NCBI GenBank assembly: GCA_018894105.1
Contig: CM032118.1
Coordinates: 33,088,690 to 33,152,689, forward strand
DNA from: Jacaranda mimosifolia
Taxonomy: Eukaryota > Streptophyta > Magnoliopsida > Lamiales > Bignoniaceae
Reading direction: 5' to 3'
DNA: 64,000 nt
Numbering within the stretch: position 1 is the stretch's first letter; the number at the start of each line of letters is the position of its first letter. Under the pieces are notes generated by a model. That model was not told where the DNA came from. It did not search any database and saw only the letters and a list, made by a program, of their open reading frames with translations. Position numbers and translations under genes: made by a program. Shown here one piece after another: positions 11,632 through 25,016 of this stretch.

Positions 11632-14565
11632 TGTAACACCCCGAATTTCGGATCCCTAAATCTAAGTTATGTTTCAAGAAAATAAAATATGAATTTCATA
11701 AATTGGGTTAGATAAATTTTGAGTTAAATTTTAACTGATGCTTATGGATAATTATTGACAATTGAGGGATTTAATCGTAAACTAAGACAAGGGCTTGATT
11801 GTCCAAAATTATAAAATTTAGAGGCCAATGTGAGCAAGTTAAAAGTTTAAGGACTTCATAGAAAGCTTCCTCTCAGCTCAACGAACAAAATGGTGTCAAA
11901 AAAACCCGAAACCAATAGCGATTTCACCGGCAAAATTGAAAGTGGCGGAGCTCGATGGGGTGGTGAGGGGTCGCCGTTTTTTGGTGGCTGAAACAGGATA
12001 TTGTTGGGTGGGTTTTGACGTGCTCGATGTGAGGAACACAATGGTGTGTTTAATTATTGGTTTTGGTGGCTAGAGATGGAGTAATTGGGGCGGCGGCATT
12101 CGGGCTTGGTGGCTGTTTGTGGATTAAATTGCCAACGAGGAAGCGGCGGAAGGAGAAATTGGTTGAGGAGTTTTGATAGGCTCGGTGAGACACATCGATT
12201 GGTGTTGGCAAGACCAGTACCGACAACTATACACAGCGGCTGAGCGACGATAGCTCCGGCGGCTTTTGGGTAAATTGTTTGAAATTTATTTCCGAACTCG
12301 ATAGGACTAGTTTTGGGCTGTGAATTAGACTCCTATTTGCCAGATTTGGGTAAATTTCATACCAAACATTAATTCGATTGATTTTCGTGATTCTAGTTAA
12401 ATGTTTGATTACATTAAGGTCATTAACTTATAATATGACCTGAATTGAGCATTAATTTTGTGAGCGCTAAATTTGAAAGTGAGTGTAAGATCTAAAGACA
12501 ATAATATAAGATTTAGAGAAATTAATGGGATGGTAAATTACTTTGTCCTGTGTTAGCTTCGGGATTGGCTAGGAAATAAGAACTGAGCGATCCAAACTAC
12601 TAAAGAAACCCATCTGCAGTTACCAGGTGATGTTTATTCTCAATATATATATATATATATTGAGATTTCTTTGTTGGGGAAAGAAGCTATATATAGTAAA
12701 TATAATATTGTTGGTTGATTGTTCTTGCTTGAGATTGAGAATCTGATTTGTTCATTTATGCTACTTTGTTTGTAGATAACTTATCCTTGAACTCATGCAT
12801 TGAATTCATGATATCATTTAGATGTTCCGTACCACTTCTCCTCTACATGCTTGGACATTTATTCTGCGACTCTTTCGTTTGAACTTGATAAATTGGTTAA
12901 ACACCTCATACTATGTTACTCTTGATAAATCCATTCATCCCCTGTATTATTTTATTTTCATCTTACTTATGTCTAAATTCCTGCATTGAATTTGAGATAT
13001 TAGTGAAATGTTATGCATGACTTCTTTCTCAAAGGTAGGCTTTGAATAATGTTTTGAAAATGATATTTTCTAAACAATATGGTCTTATTTGAAAGAATCT
13101 TGAAAACTATCATTTGACTAATTCATTATCGACCCAATCGCCATATTTTATGACACTACATGTGAGGCAGTCTTGCTAACTAGTTGTTGTTTATTTATAC
13201 TCATTGTGAGGTAGTTTTGCTAACTAGATGTTACTAATCTATACTTGTTGTGAGGCAGTATTGTTGACTAGCCATTGTTAATCTATACTCGAGGTTTTGC
13301 TGTCTAAGTTTAAAATTATTTTGTTTTATATGGTGACTGTGGGGTATACATTTTGTTAACTATTAGGACTCTTTTGCTTATACACGTGATTCAATATACT
13401 CTTGGAGGACATTTGGACCCCATAGGATTGGTTCGTAAGACAACTGGGATAGAATCGAGCTGTCGGTGGCTGGTCTACCTGCTAGGACCAAATTTACGAT
13501 CTTGACTTCGGGATAGTCGAAGGTTGGTTGTTGCTTGAAGTTTGATCGGTGAAGATCGATCCTACCAATTTGTACTGCATAGATTGTTGGTGAGTTGGCT
13601 ACTCGTCGAGGTGATATAAGGTACTATCATACAAATGTTGAGAGTTATAAGGAGAAGGCCATCCCACAATTGGATTTGTGAAATATGCACATACAACTGG
13701 TTTATGAAATATTTCTTGTATTGTCTCTTTTATAAAACTGAACTAAATCCTAAATTTTAAATCTAAGTCTTTTTACAACTTAAAATATTCTTGTACACTC
13801 GATTTATAAAAACTAACTTAGCTCCCGAGTTCGAAACATGGGATTTCCCAACAAGATGTATTTAAAGTTGAGATTTATATTCACTGGTATGTGATGGCGT
13901 GGAGTCAACTCATGATGTGTAATGCCTAATATATTGTTCCTCAACTCTATCTCTTGGTCCCATAAAATCTGTCTATTATTTAACAACCCATTCCCTTGGT
14001 ACTTACTTATAGTTGTTTGTACATTGAACTAATGTTGTTCTATGCTGCATATTCATTATTATTACTATCCATCCATCTTGATCATTGCCTTACTAAGTCA
14101 TTCGGACTTACCCTTCTTGTATTATTTCTTTCTGTTCTTTGCCCCAAATTAAGGAATAAAAGGTACCATGAGCTTGGGCCACATGATATATAGCATAAAT
14201 AGTGTTATCGAGGTATCTATAAATTGTAAGGATATGACATATATGTATGTTTGTAATAGTGTATTGTCAGTAGGCTATCATCTTTATCTTTTGATGAAGT
14301 ATAATAGGCTGGAGCCTCTAATGTTTGATGCAAGTTTTTGAGCGATTGTCAAATATGGAAACTTAGGTTTAGCTTGCAGTTTGTAGCATGACTAGTTGAC
14401 ATGGATGTTATTCATTGATTATGATCTTGCTTATCACTTGGGTTGTTATGAAATTGTTTAAATTAAGAATTTTGGAGGTATCTTATTTTGCTTTTGAAAT
14501 TTTTTGAAAACCCAACTAGGTAGCATCCCAGATGGGAATAGGCACCTTCCGACCGGGGTGCTATA
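11632..14565 (+). repeat. 5' LTR of the 9 kb element
   Basis: Starts TGTAACACCC and ends GTGCTATA directly before the primer site. It matches 17131-20653 along its length, with the deletion near 11850. It includes a 44 bp tandem repeat at about 13161-13300 (phase landmark TGTGAG at 13161, 13205 and 13249). Confidence 0.85.
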
Positions 14566-14569
14566 GAGT

Positions 14570-14583
14570 TGGTATCAAAGTCC
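14570..14583 (+). other. Primer binding site
   Basis: TGGTATCAAAGTCC begins four bases after the 5' LTR and resembles the initiator-Met tRNA-complementary TGGTATCAGAGC seen at 47561. The differences are consistent with decay or a variant primer. Confidence 0.7.
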
Positions 14584-15582
14584 AAGTTTAGTGATAACCT
14601 AGGTAAATGTGGGAATGATTTTTGCAGTTGGAATCAATATGTTTATTGGGAATTAAGCTTGAATTAGGAATTGGTTGGGATATAAATACTTAGGTTTGGA
14701 AACCTGAGCTATGTCGGGACATGATCCTTGGAATATGAAACTTTTGGATTACTGGAGATTAAGTTTGACTTAAAAAGCTTGTTAGGATTTGAACTTTTAG
14801 GATAATGCCTGATATGAAAGAGTAAAGGAATGGTACTGGGATGGCCAGCTAATATATAGTTCATTACTTTGAGGTATCATGCATATAGAGAAATAGATCC
14901 CATAAGAAGATTATTTAAGGTGATCAGTGAATGACGTATATATATATATATATGATTGCGATTTAAGTAATTAGGGTAATTAGTTATTAGCATTGGAAGA
15001 ACTCACCAATCTTACTATAAGAATGACAACGAATAAATGAGGAGGAAAAACTACTTGTAAGAAATAAGGTTATGTGAAATCATTTTGTAAATTCAAGGAA
15101 AAAGTATAATGTCATCATCGAAACATCAAGCAAAAGTGACAAGTACTATAGAGATAGTAAGAAACTATGTTCTAACCTTGACCCGAAAACATTATTAGAA
15201 CCCAACAATATGGGCTTGAGGAATAGTTAAAGTATGTGGCGTGTCTCTATATATAGTGGTTATATTTCGTATATAATCATAAAAAGAATGAAATGAATTG
15301 ACGATCGTAATATTAGATTCAGTTAATTCGGTTCATTCTCAAGTCGAAAAATAATGAGTTTGATGAAGTTGTTATCTAAACTTACATGTAAAGTTGGTGT
15401 AAACCCAATTGCTAATATTAGTTTGGTATAATCATATTTCTACTAAGGGGTCCATGCTCGTGCTTAACACATCTTTGTATATTATAATAATAACAGATAG
15501 AAGTTGAATATCAATTAAGAGATATTTTATTAAATTGCAGATTTATCATAATCGATGAGATTTGAACATTTTTATATACCAA

Positions 15583-16740
15583 ATGGCAACACATGAAAGG
15601 GAACAACCTCAACCATTTCCTATATCTTGGTTAGTTCGAGGTTGTAGATCACAACTACCCATTAATTGAGCTGGATCACAAGAGTGGTAGGTAGGAAATA
15701 CTCCTAACCAAGGGTACATTGTGTATAAAGAGAGAGTGATGCCAGAACCACTAATAAACCAGGGAGTAGGAGGACAAGCTTTAGAAAAATGTTCACCATG
15801 TGGCAAGAATTCATGCAGTTCTGTCAGCAACATAGTCAAGTTGGTAGTTCTCGAAATATTGAATAACACACTGCAGATTGAATGCTAGAACGATTTCTTA
15901 AACACAACCCTCTGAGATTTATGGGTGAGCCCGACGATCAGGAAGTAGAAATATTTAAAGAGGTCGAGAAAATCTTTCAAGAAATAATTACCTAGATGAA
16001 TAGAAAATCAAGTTTGCCACTTTTCTTTAGGGGTAGGATGCCCATCATTAGTGGCGATTATTGGATCAAAGTATAGTGAAGAGGAAACACCTCGTACTTA
16101 GGAAAATTTTAAATACGAATTTATGGACAAGTTTGTACCTGATGTTGTAAAGAATGATCATGAGCGAGAGTTTATGGAGCTTATTCAAGGACCTAGGTCG
16201 GTATGTCAATACGAAGCCAAATTTAACTGCTTAATCTAGTATGCACCTCATATATTAGGGGATGAAGGATGCCGGATACAAAAGTTCTTTAAAGGGCTAA
16301 AACTTGAATTGCGAAGTATCCTTGTGGCTTGTGAGTTGTCTGCTTACAATAAGACTGTGAATAAAGCTTTGTAGATAGAATCAGAACTGAAAGAGCTACA
16401 CAAAATTGAGGAAAAGGTTAAGCAATGAGAGACTTTTGAAGATAGAGCTGAAAACAAATGAAGGAATGATTTTGGGAGGAAACAACAGAAAGTCTAAGGG
16501 AAGACCTCAACTAGCCACCTCTCTCCTAGTGGAAATAATTCCCTACTACCTCAACCGGTCATAGAAGAGCTTGTGAGTTTTGTGGAGACAACCGTCAGAG
16601 TGAATCTATATGTTGGAAAAAGCATGAAAAATGCATGCGGTGTGGCAGCGATCAACATTATGTTATGGATTGTTCTAGGAGTAGAAAATTTACCTCCTAT
16701 GTTCAAAGTGACAAAGTAAAACAAGTTACGGAGTCTAGTT
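15583..16740 (+). pseudogene. Broken gag with double zinc knuckle
   Basis: The frame opens at 15583 but is interrupted by stops (for example after 29 codons) and frameshifts. Recognisable Ty3/gypsy gag blocks follow: FLKHNPLRFMGEPDD near 15895, then EFMDKFVPDVVKNDHEREF, YEAKFN and GDEGCRIQKFFKGLKLELRS. Near 16560-16680 two Cys-rich knuckles occur: CEFCGDNRQSESICW, then CMRCGSDQHYVMDC, which fits CX2CX4HX4C. In a complete element the next domain would be protease, but the sequence after about 16800 runs to the polypurine tract without one. It cannot make a working capsid protein. Confidence 0.75.
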
Positions 16741-17118
16741 GAAAACAAAATGACTCAACTTGCACTAATGCCCTTGATAAGGGAAATACAGTGGATCTAA
16801 ATGATGGTGCCCAAGGTATGATTCATGTTATAATGTCTCAGAGAAAAACTACATACGACTTCCATGATACCCATCCTTTTACATAAACCCATTTCACATT
16901 GAAGTTGAGCTAGAATGGGAATAAAAACATTATCTAACCCTTCGAGGTATAGGAATGCTAACTAACGTCATGAATAAGACATGTCCAAGTTAGAATAAAA
17001 GAAACTTTAGTACCAAGCCTCTGAGCAAATGTGCCCATATCAATATCTCTAACAAGCGATGGTGCTATTTTGAATTTTCGTGAATGTCATATTAGAATTT
17101 AGGGACCAGATTCTTTTA

Positions 17119-17130
17119 AGGGGGGAGAGT
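17119..17130 (+). other. Polypurine tract
   Basis: The purine run AAGGGGGGAGAG immediately precedes the 3' LTR start TGTAACACCC at 17131, as expected for plus-strand priming. Confidence 0.8.
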
Positions 17131-20100
17131 TGTAACACCCTGAATTTCAGGTCCCTAAATCTAAGTTATGTTTCAACAAAATAAAATACGAATTCCATTA
17201 ATTGAGTTAGATTAATTTTGAGTTAAATTTTAATTGAAGCTTATAGGTAATTATTGAAAATTGAGGGATTTAAACGTAAAGTGAGAAAATGGCTCGATTG
17301 TCCAAAATTATAAAATTCAGATGCCAATGTGAGAAAGTTAAAAATTTAAGGATAGCAAAATAATTAAGTTAGGACCTAATGCCCATAATTAAAAATGCTA
17401 GGGGTCAATGTGGAATAATAAAGCTTTTAAAGGTCTAAATTAACATTTTGGGGCCAAACTATAAGACGGCTGAAACTTTAGGGTGCAATTGAAGTTGGTC
17501 GAATAGTTAACAACTCTGAAGCCACTTAACCATGTTGTAGTTAAGATCTTGGCCAAGTTAACGAATCAGGATCCTGAAAGTTCATGAGCATGATTTATTA
17601 ATGAATATTTTTTATAAAAGTGGAATCTCTATTCTGAATTTCTCTAAAAAAGTTGAAAGTGGTGGAAAATTCTAGGGTTAAATTGAAAGGGCTACAAAAT
17701 ACTTTTACATATATGATTGAGGATGAAATTTAGTTAAATTCACAAAAACCACCACAACTCTACCCAACCTACAGACTGAAAAATGATCGAAAAACTTGAA
17801 ACCAACTTCATAAAAAACTTTCTCTCAGTTCAACGAACAAAATGGTACCCAAAATACTTAAAACTAATGATAATTTCACCAAAAATATTGAAGGTGGTGG
17901 AGCTCAACGATGGTGGTGAGGGGTCACCAATTTTAGTGGCTAAAATGGGAAATTGTTGGGTGGGTTTTGACGGGCTCGATGTGAGGAACATGGAGGTGCA
18001 TTCAATTGTGGGTTTGGGTGGTCAAAGATGGAGTAATTAGGGTGGTGGCAGTAGGGTTTGGCGGCTGTTTGTGGTTTAATTTGTCGACGAGAAGGCGAAG
18101 GAAGGAGAGATTAGTTTAGGGGTTTTGATGGGCTGGGCGAGACGCATCAATTGGTGTTGGCGAGACTCAGTTCTGAGGATTGTGCATAGCTGTAGATGAT
18201 GGCGGTGACTCCAATGGCTTTTGGGCAGAGTGTGAAATTCCGTTTTGGACTCGATAGGACTAGTTTTGGGATGTGAATTGGACTCCTACTTGTCGAATTT
18301 GGGTAAATTTCACACCAAACATTAATTCAGTTGATTTTCATGATTTTAGCTAAATGTTCGATTAAATCAAGGTCATTAACTTATTACTTGACCTATATTG
18401 AGTATTAATTTTGTAAGCACTAAATTTGGAAATGAGTGTAACATCTAAACATAATAATTTAAGATTTAGAGAAATTAATGGGATGCTAACTCAATTTGTC
18501 TTGTGTCAATTCTGGGATTGGCAAGGAAATAAGGACGCGAGGGATCCAAATGGCTAAAAGAACCCCTCTGCAATTACCAGGTGAAATTTATACTCGATAT
18601 ATATATATATTATGAGATTTCTTTGTCGGAGAAAGAACATTTATATAGTAATTATAATATTGTTGTTTGAGATTAAGAATCTAATTTGTTCCTTAGTGCT
18701 ACTTTATTTGTAAACAACTTATCCTTAAACTCGTGCATTGGATTCATAATAACAATTAGATGTTCCATACCACTTTTTCTCTACATGCTGCATGCAGTAT
18801 ATCATTATGTAACGTTACATTTTTTATATATTTATTTCGTGACTCTTTCATTTGAACTTGATAAATTGGTTAGACACCTCATACTATGCTATTCTTGAGA
18901 AATCCATTCATCCCTTGTACTCTTTTATTTTAGCATACTTATCTCTAAATTTCGGCATTGGATTTGAGATATTAGTGAAATATTCTGCATGACTCCTTTC
19001 TCAAAAGGTGGCCCTTGAAGAATGATTTGAAAAAGATATTTTCCAGACAATATGGTCTTATTTGAAAGAATCTTGAAAAATATCATTTGAATTTTTAATT
19101 TTGTAATAAACTCACCTGAACTGGATTTTGAATCTATTGATTCAACTATAGAACTCTCAAAAGTTTGAAGCTATGATTTGACTAATTTGTTCTCAAAACA
19201 ATCAACATATTTTGTGACACTATATGTGAGGCAGTCTTATTGATTAGCCGTTGTTTATCTATATTCATTGTGAGGCAATCTTGCTGACTGGCTGTTGTTT
19301 ATCTATACTCATTGTGAAGTAGTCTTGCTGACTAGCCGTTGTTGATCTATACTTGTTGTGAGGCAGTTTTACTGACTAGCCGTTGTTAATCTATAAACTT
19401 TGTGAGGAGGTTTTGCTATCTATGTCTGAAATTATTTTTTTTCATATGGAAATTGTGAGGTATACATTTTGTTGGCTATTGGGATTCTCTTGCTTATAGA
19501 TGTGATTTAGAATACCCTTGGGGGATATTTTGGTTGTATAAAATTGGTTGGTAAGACGACCAGGATAGCATCGGGTTGTCGGTAGCTTGTCTGTCTGCCA
19601 TGACCCGATTTATGATCTTGACTTAAGGACAATTGGAGGTTGGCTGTTGCTTGAAGCTTGATCAGGAAAGATCAGTCCTATCGATTCGTATTACACAGGT
19701 TGTTGGCAAGTTGGCCACTCGTTGAGCGATATAATGTACCATCATACAAATGTTGAGAGTCATAAGAAGGAGACTATCCCATAGTCGAATTCATGAAATA
19801 TGCACATACAACTAGTTTATGAAATATTTCTTGTACCGTCTATTTTATAAAAATGAATTAAATCCTAAATTTTGAATTTGAGCCTTTTTACAACTTAAAA
19901 CATTCTTTACACTCGATTTTGTAAAACTGATCTAGCTCTTAAGTTTGAAACATGGGATTTCCTAATAAGATGTATTTTAAGTTGAGATGTCTCTTCGCGG
20001 GTATGGGATGGCGTGGAGTCAGCTCATGATGTGTAATACCTAACGTATTGTTCCTTAACTATATCTCTTGATCACGTGAATTATTATTTAACAACTCGTT

Positions 20101-20653
20101 CCCTTGGCGTTTACTTATAGTTGTTTGTACATTGAACCAATGCGGTTCTTTATTGCATATCCATTGTTATTATTATACATGCGTCTTGATCATTACCTCA
20201 CTAAGTCATTCGAACTTACCCTCTTTGTATTGTTTCTTTCTGTTCTTTGCACCAGATTGAGGAATAGAAGGTACCATGAGTTTGGGCCACATGGTGTATA
20301 GTATAAATAGTGTTATCGAGGTATCTATAAAAAGTAAGAATATGATATATATATATATATATGTCTGTAATAGTGTGTTGTCAGTAGGCTATCATATTTA
20401 TCTTTTGATGTGTGACGCAAATTTTTGAGCGATTGTAAATTATGAAAACTCATGTTTAGCTTGCAGTTTGTAGTATGACTAGTTGACATAAATGTTATTC
20501 ATTGATTATGATCTTCCTATTCACTTGGGTTTTTATGGAATTGTTTAAATTGAGAATTTTGGAGGTATTTTATTTTGGTTCTGAAAATTTTTGAAAACCC
20601 GATTGGAGTAGTATCCTGGCAGGGAGCAGGCACCTCCCAACTCGAGTGCTATA
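17131..20653 (+). repeat. 3' LTR of the 9 kb element
   Basis: The longer LTR (3523 bp). It contains a 44 bp tandem repeat, with the landmark TGTGAG/TGTGAA at 19225, 19269, 19313, 19357 and 19401. Short open frames in it (17783-18040, 18686-18898, 20104-20301) are LTR sequence shared with the 5' copy and are not genes. Confidence 0.85.
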
Positions 20654-20658
20654 GAGAT

Positions 20659-21763
20659 GTGAGTAAAATATAGCTTTAGGAGTAATTCAATTAAATAGAA
20701 GATGTTTGGGGCCACATTTAAAGTAATAGGGGAAAAGAGAGCTGCATACGGAAAAATTGAGTTTAAGATGTCAAAATTTGTCTCCAGCTCCTTAATAATA
20801 AGACATTGCTCATGAACACGTACACTATATCTTTGTTCCATACAACAACACTGCTCATGGTAGAAAAAGAAGGTGATCGATAAGACAATCAAATATATAA
20901 TTTACTAGAAAAGAGTGCACCGCGCGAGGCGTGGTGACGTGCCCGTTCGATTCAAACGAATGTGCTCATTCACTTGTCGAGATATTTTTTTAATAGATAA
21001 ATAAGGATATAGTATCATAAAATTCTTTATACTTAGTCTTAGATGAGTATTCCTATCACTCATATTTAAAGAAAAAGGCAAACTTTCTTTTATGCTACAT
21101 TATAATAAAAAAAAGGATACGTAAAATATCACACTACAATTAAATTTATACCGTTAGTTTACACTTAGTCCAACTACAGCCAAACCAATCACCAAATGAA
21201 TGAATTTACACCACCAACACACTTTAAAGTAAATGAGTTCAATACTAAGGTAAAATGAAAATTATAGAAAATCTTGTTCAATACTATGAAAGTGATTTGA
21301 TATGAGTTAAATTTTTTTTACTTCAAATATACTATTTAGGAGGTCATATACATTTCATGCTTGCACGAATGATGTCAATCATCCTATTTTTAAACAAAGT
21401 AGTATGTGAACAAAATTTGAGAGACTGCCTACCTATTATATTTATGCCTAATTATTCATGCTTTTGTGCAACTTTCATTTCATTATTGAATGTATACTAA
21501 TCAATTAAAGGAAGATGAAATTGAAGTTAGTGTTAACCTGTAAATAAATGATGCTCTGTAATTAGATATCTTTTAAGGAATATTATATTAATCACCAAAA
21601 TATAAACATTGAGTACAGAGGATTAAGCAACAGAATAAATAAGGGAGTGCTACTCCCCTTACATCAATGAAGTCAAATTGACAAAAGGTTCAAACTATAC
21701 CAAAGTTAATTTTGGGAAAGCTTGAAAAGTTAGTTGAAAGCCTTTTGCGACTAGCAGTGAGAC
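20659..21763. other. Intergenic, no gene recognised
   Basis: AT-rich DNA apart from a short GC-richer segment at about 20915-20975 ('gcaccgcgcgaggcgtgg', then 'gttcgattcaaacgaat'). That segment resembles a tRNA-like B box without a convincing A box. Nothing else was recognised. Confidence 0.3.
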
Positions 21764-21766
21764 TAT

Positions 21767-22199
21767 GGGCTTGTTTGTTTATGAATTGGAACATTTTGCC
21801 AAAATAAATATTTTGGCAAAATGGTTTTGGGAAGTGCGGTTGGGGAATGTGATGGTTATTTGTTTGTATTTTGGGTGGTAGGTGAAAAATGAATTGGGAG
21901 AAAATTGTTTGTTTGTTTGTGTTTTGGGAGGGGACAAGATGTCACATTAATAACTTTTTGTTGCATTGGTAGGGTGACATTGATATTTTAAAATTATTTA
22001 TGTATGTGTATATATAGATTGGGTAAGGGGACAAAAAATGAGAGGGTTGGACATGGAGAAATGGATAGAAAATGAATTGTGATGGTATTTTGGGCCATTT
22101 TTTGTGTATTTGAATAGTGAGATTAGAAAATGTTATGGGTTGTTTGTTTATGTTTTGGAAGTTGGAAAATATTTTGGCAATTTACAAATAAACAAGTCC
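21767..22199. mobile_element. Tourist-like MITE
   Basis: A 433 bp element with short inverted ends: 'gggcttgtttgttta' at the left, and the reverse complement of the right end reads 'ggacttgtttatttg'. It is flanked by TAT on both sides (21764-21766 and 22200-22202), a 3 bp target consistent with PIF/Harbinger. The interior repeats 'ttgtttgttt' and contains no coding sequence. The open frame starting at 22104 only crosses its right end. Confidence 0.6.
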
Positions 22200-23896
22200 T
22201 ATATAAATAGGAAAGTGACAATATTCAATCAATTTTCCAAATTGAGGATGACACATGTTGATGGAGTCCAGCAGTCAAGAGATTTAATTCCTTCAAATCA
22301 AAACAAGTCAAGTTTCCTTCTTGTCCAGGGATTCACTCAATCCAGTAACTGTGAATAGATGCTCAATTGTCTAGTTAACGCAAGTATCTACTCCAATTCC
22401 AACAATTTCTAGCAATTCCAACAATTTCCATCAACAAAATTCTGACCAGGTATAGAATCCCTATTCTAACAATTTCTAGTAGTAAGATTTGACCATTTAG
22501 CATCAGACTGCATGCACCACAAAATTTCAGCAAAATCATGTATCAACCAAGCAAGCAAGTTCCAGCATTACAGTATCCCACTATGAGCACAATTCCCAAC
22601 CATGCATTACAAACTTCCCAACAACCATGCAGGAAAAATCCACAAGTTCCAGCAATTCCAAAACAAAAAAATCCCAAAACATGTAGCAATTTCAAAAGCA
22701 ATCTGATATGCACATTTTCCAAATGCTAGCTCAAAAACAAAAAGCCAAGTCCAAACCAATATTGTGTTTAACAATTTCCAACTTAAGGAGCAACATTTTT
22801 CAACCAGTATGAAGAAAAACTAATTATTTTGCAGCAAATATATAGCAGTAGATTTGAACAGCAAGCCCAAACTTAAGCAATTTTATGAAAACAATTTTGG
22901 GGGACCCACAATTTTACGAAAGAGAGCAGATTTGACTAACATGAGTTGTCAAGGAAACTGTCTTCTAGATCTGGTCTTCTAGCAGAGTAATACATAATAA
23001 TTGGGGCAAAGCGTTTGAAATTTAACAACTTCTCTTGTAACTTTATCTCTCACCAAAGAATAATTATAGTACTTCATCAACAAGTTTATCGATGTTAGTA
23101 AATACATGAAAAATGAGAAAGGCGCTATCCCTATATTTAGTTCTAAAGAAATCCAGCTCAAATTTTCTTTTCTTTCATTTATTTTATCCAGCAAGTTTTT
23201 ATAGTGTACAAACAAAATATAGTAATGAGCACAAAGTATTATGTGATCATCATAAAATTTGCATATATTGCAAAAATATTATCCATATTTGATGCCACAA
23301 GACAAACAAAAATTAGTAACTACAAAAGAGCAAACAAAACCTAAAAATGCATCGGGGAAACATTTAAAATGACCAAAAGCGCACAAAATGTAAAGGACAG
23401 ATGATAGATAAGACCCATTGTTTTGTATCGCATACCACACAAACAACCTAAAAATATGAAAAAAAAAAATTCAAAATGAATCACAATAGTAAAAGAAAAC
23501 AGTAAATATTAACAGTTATCAAACCAAAACAAAAGAGAAGGGAATTAACTTGTTTAACATCATGGCAAACAAGGTAGTCTCTCACTTTAGGCTTGTTCAA
23601 AGTACTCTATAAAAATTCCACAAGAATACAATATATAGAAGTGGTTGATTTGTACATTGCGAAATTTTTCTAATTGTATGGCTTCTAATATTCACATGAT
23701 GAAAATTAGTTGAATTCTTAATTTTAAAGATTTTATCCTTCTTATAGAATTTTAAAAATTGAGAACATTTTAAAATTTTTGATAAATACTAATAAAAGAA
23801 ATAAATCATGGACTTTTAAAGGTTGAAAAATAGAGTTCGAAAATTGAATTAAAAATAAAAATAAATATCATGTGGAACAAAAATGAAAGAACTTAC

Positions 23897-23989
23897 CTTC
23901 AAGAAAGATGCATTTGTGGGATGATCCGGCTTCCTCAGAGGTCCACTTCCCCAAAAAGTAGCTTTATAGTCAAACAAAACTTCTTCAGC
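23897..23989 (-). pseudogene. Exon-like segment of an unrecognised minus-strand gene
   Basis: On the minus strand a 93-base, 31-codon open segment lies between a good acceptor ('tgctttcttcag') and a consensus donor ('gtaagttc'). It encodes AEEVLFDYKATFWGSGPLRK followed by PDHPTNASFLK, a composition that looks like real protein rather than random AT-rich translation. I do not recognise the family. No start codon or flanking exon could be linked to it with confidence, so it may be an internal exon of an intact gene or a leftover. Confidence 0.35.
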
Positions 23990-24814
23990 CTGAAGAAAGC
24001 AAAAGATGTTTCGCTAAAGTTTATGACTTCTAGCATTTCTAATTTAATTGCTATTCTTGGTCAATGTCAAATTTAACAGATAAAGGGTGCAAAAACCTAT
24101 TTAGCCCTAGAATTAGACACAAATGGCCACATTCCGTTCAAAGGTACTGATTGAAGAGCTATAATAACAATTTTATGATACTTGACATATATTTTAAACT
24201 TTTCTTGTTTGAGCTGTTCTAAGCTTTCCCTCGCATAAATTTTAAATTACATGGTGTCTCAGTCTCACTCATTTCACTTGGGTTAACTCTATTGGATACC
24301 CAAACCAGCCAACTCAATTATAAATCAAGATAAGAGGTCTTTTGACGTTTCTAACCAGACCACTATGCTAAAAGCCCGTATTGTTGGAATTAAAAAAGAT
24401 GAAACAAGATCACACAAATAAGTCTTTTACTAATGAGTGATTATGTACCTTTGATAACTTGACAACATTAAGCAAAGAACCCCTCAATTCTCAACTTCAT
24501 CTGATGACAAAATTAAAAGCTCAAGCACCACTTTTCATCCTTCTACATTTCTTGCTCCCATTTCATCAATCTTTGAGCTCTTACGATGTATAATTCTAGG
24601 TATTAGCTGGACGGTTGGCTCAAGCAACCAAGGGAGGCAATTCAATTTAAAGGTCTATCAACAATGTTATGATATGTAAGAGCTGTTAATACATCAAGAA
24701 GTTAAGAAAAGATATCACTAACCAAATTCAAATTTTACGTAAAATTGTTGACATTCCAGTCATTCATAAAAAAATTACATACCATAATAAAGCATATAAA
24801 GTAGAGAAAATGGT

Positions 24815-25016
24815 TTGGAAACCTTCTCATGATGTCTTTTCAAGTGGTCATTGCCATAATTATGATGACCACTTTTATCTCTTATTTTCCTCCTTATCCT
24901 TGTCTTTGATTGATCTTTATGTTGATGTTTGTGCTTCCTATGCTCTTTATCCTTGTCTCTGTCTCTATTCTTATGCTTTTTTTTTTATGTCTCTTATCTT
25001 TGTCTTTGGACTCACT
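24815..25016 (-). pseudogene. MED19: Frameshifted MED19 C-terminal fragment
   Basis: Read on the minus strand in pieces, the sequence gives SESKDKDKRHKKK, then KHKNRDRDKDKEHRKHKHQH, then SKDKDKEENKR, then DKSGHHNYGNDHLKRHHEK. This order matches the Lys/Asp/His-rich C-terminal tail of plant Mediator subunit 19, including the distinctive GHH...DH.K.HHEK segment. At least two frame changes separate the pieces, and the globular N-terminal half of MED19 was not found nearby. It is a degenerate fragment, not a functional Mediator subunit. A generic charged repeat is an alternative, but the motif order argues against that. Confidence 0.55.

Larger units (their letters stand above)
11632..20653 (+). 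mobile_element. Complete gag-only LTR retrotransposon with long LTRs
   Basis: The element is 9022 bp, bounded by a 5 bp duplication GAGAT (11627-11631 and 20654-20658). Both LTRs begin TGTAACACCC and end in GTGCTATA, an altered form of the usual ending in CA. The internal region is only about 2.56 kb and contains a primer site, a broken gag and a polypurine tract; no protease, reverse transcriptase or integrase could be read. It is therefore non-autonomous, of the TR-GAG or deleted Ty3/gypsy kind. The LTRs differ in length (2934 and 3523 bp), mainly because a block of about 450 bp at roughly 17350-17800 is missing from the 5' LTR. Confidence 0.85.

Noticed and set aside
20915..20975. tRNA gene or SINE
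   Set aside because: A GTTCGATTC-like B box is present, but no A box at proper spacing and no cloverleaf could be drawn.
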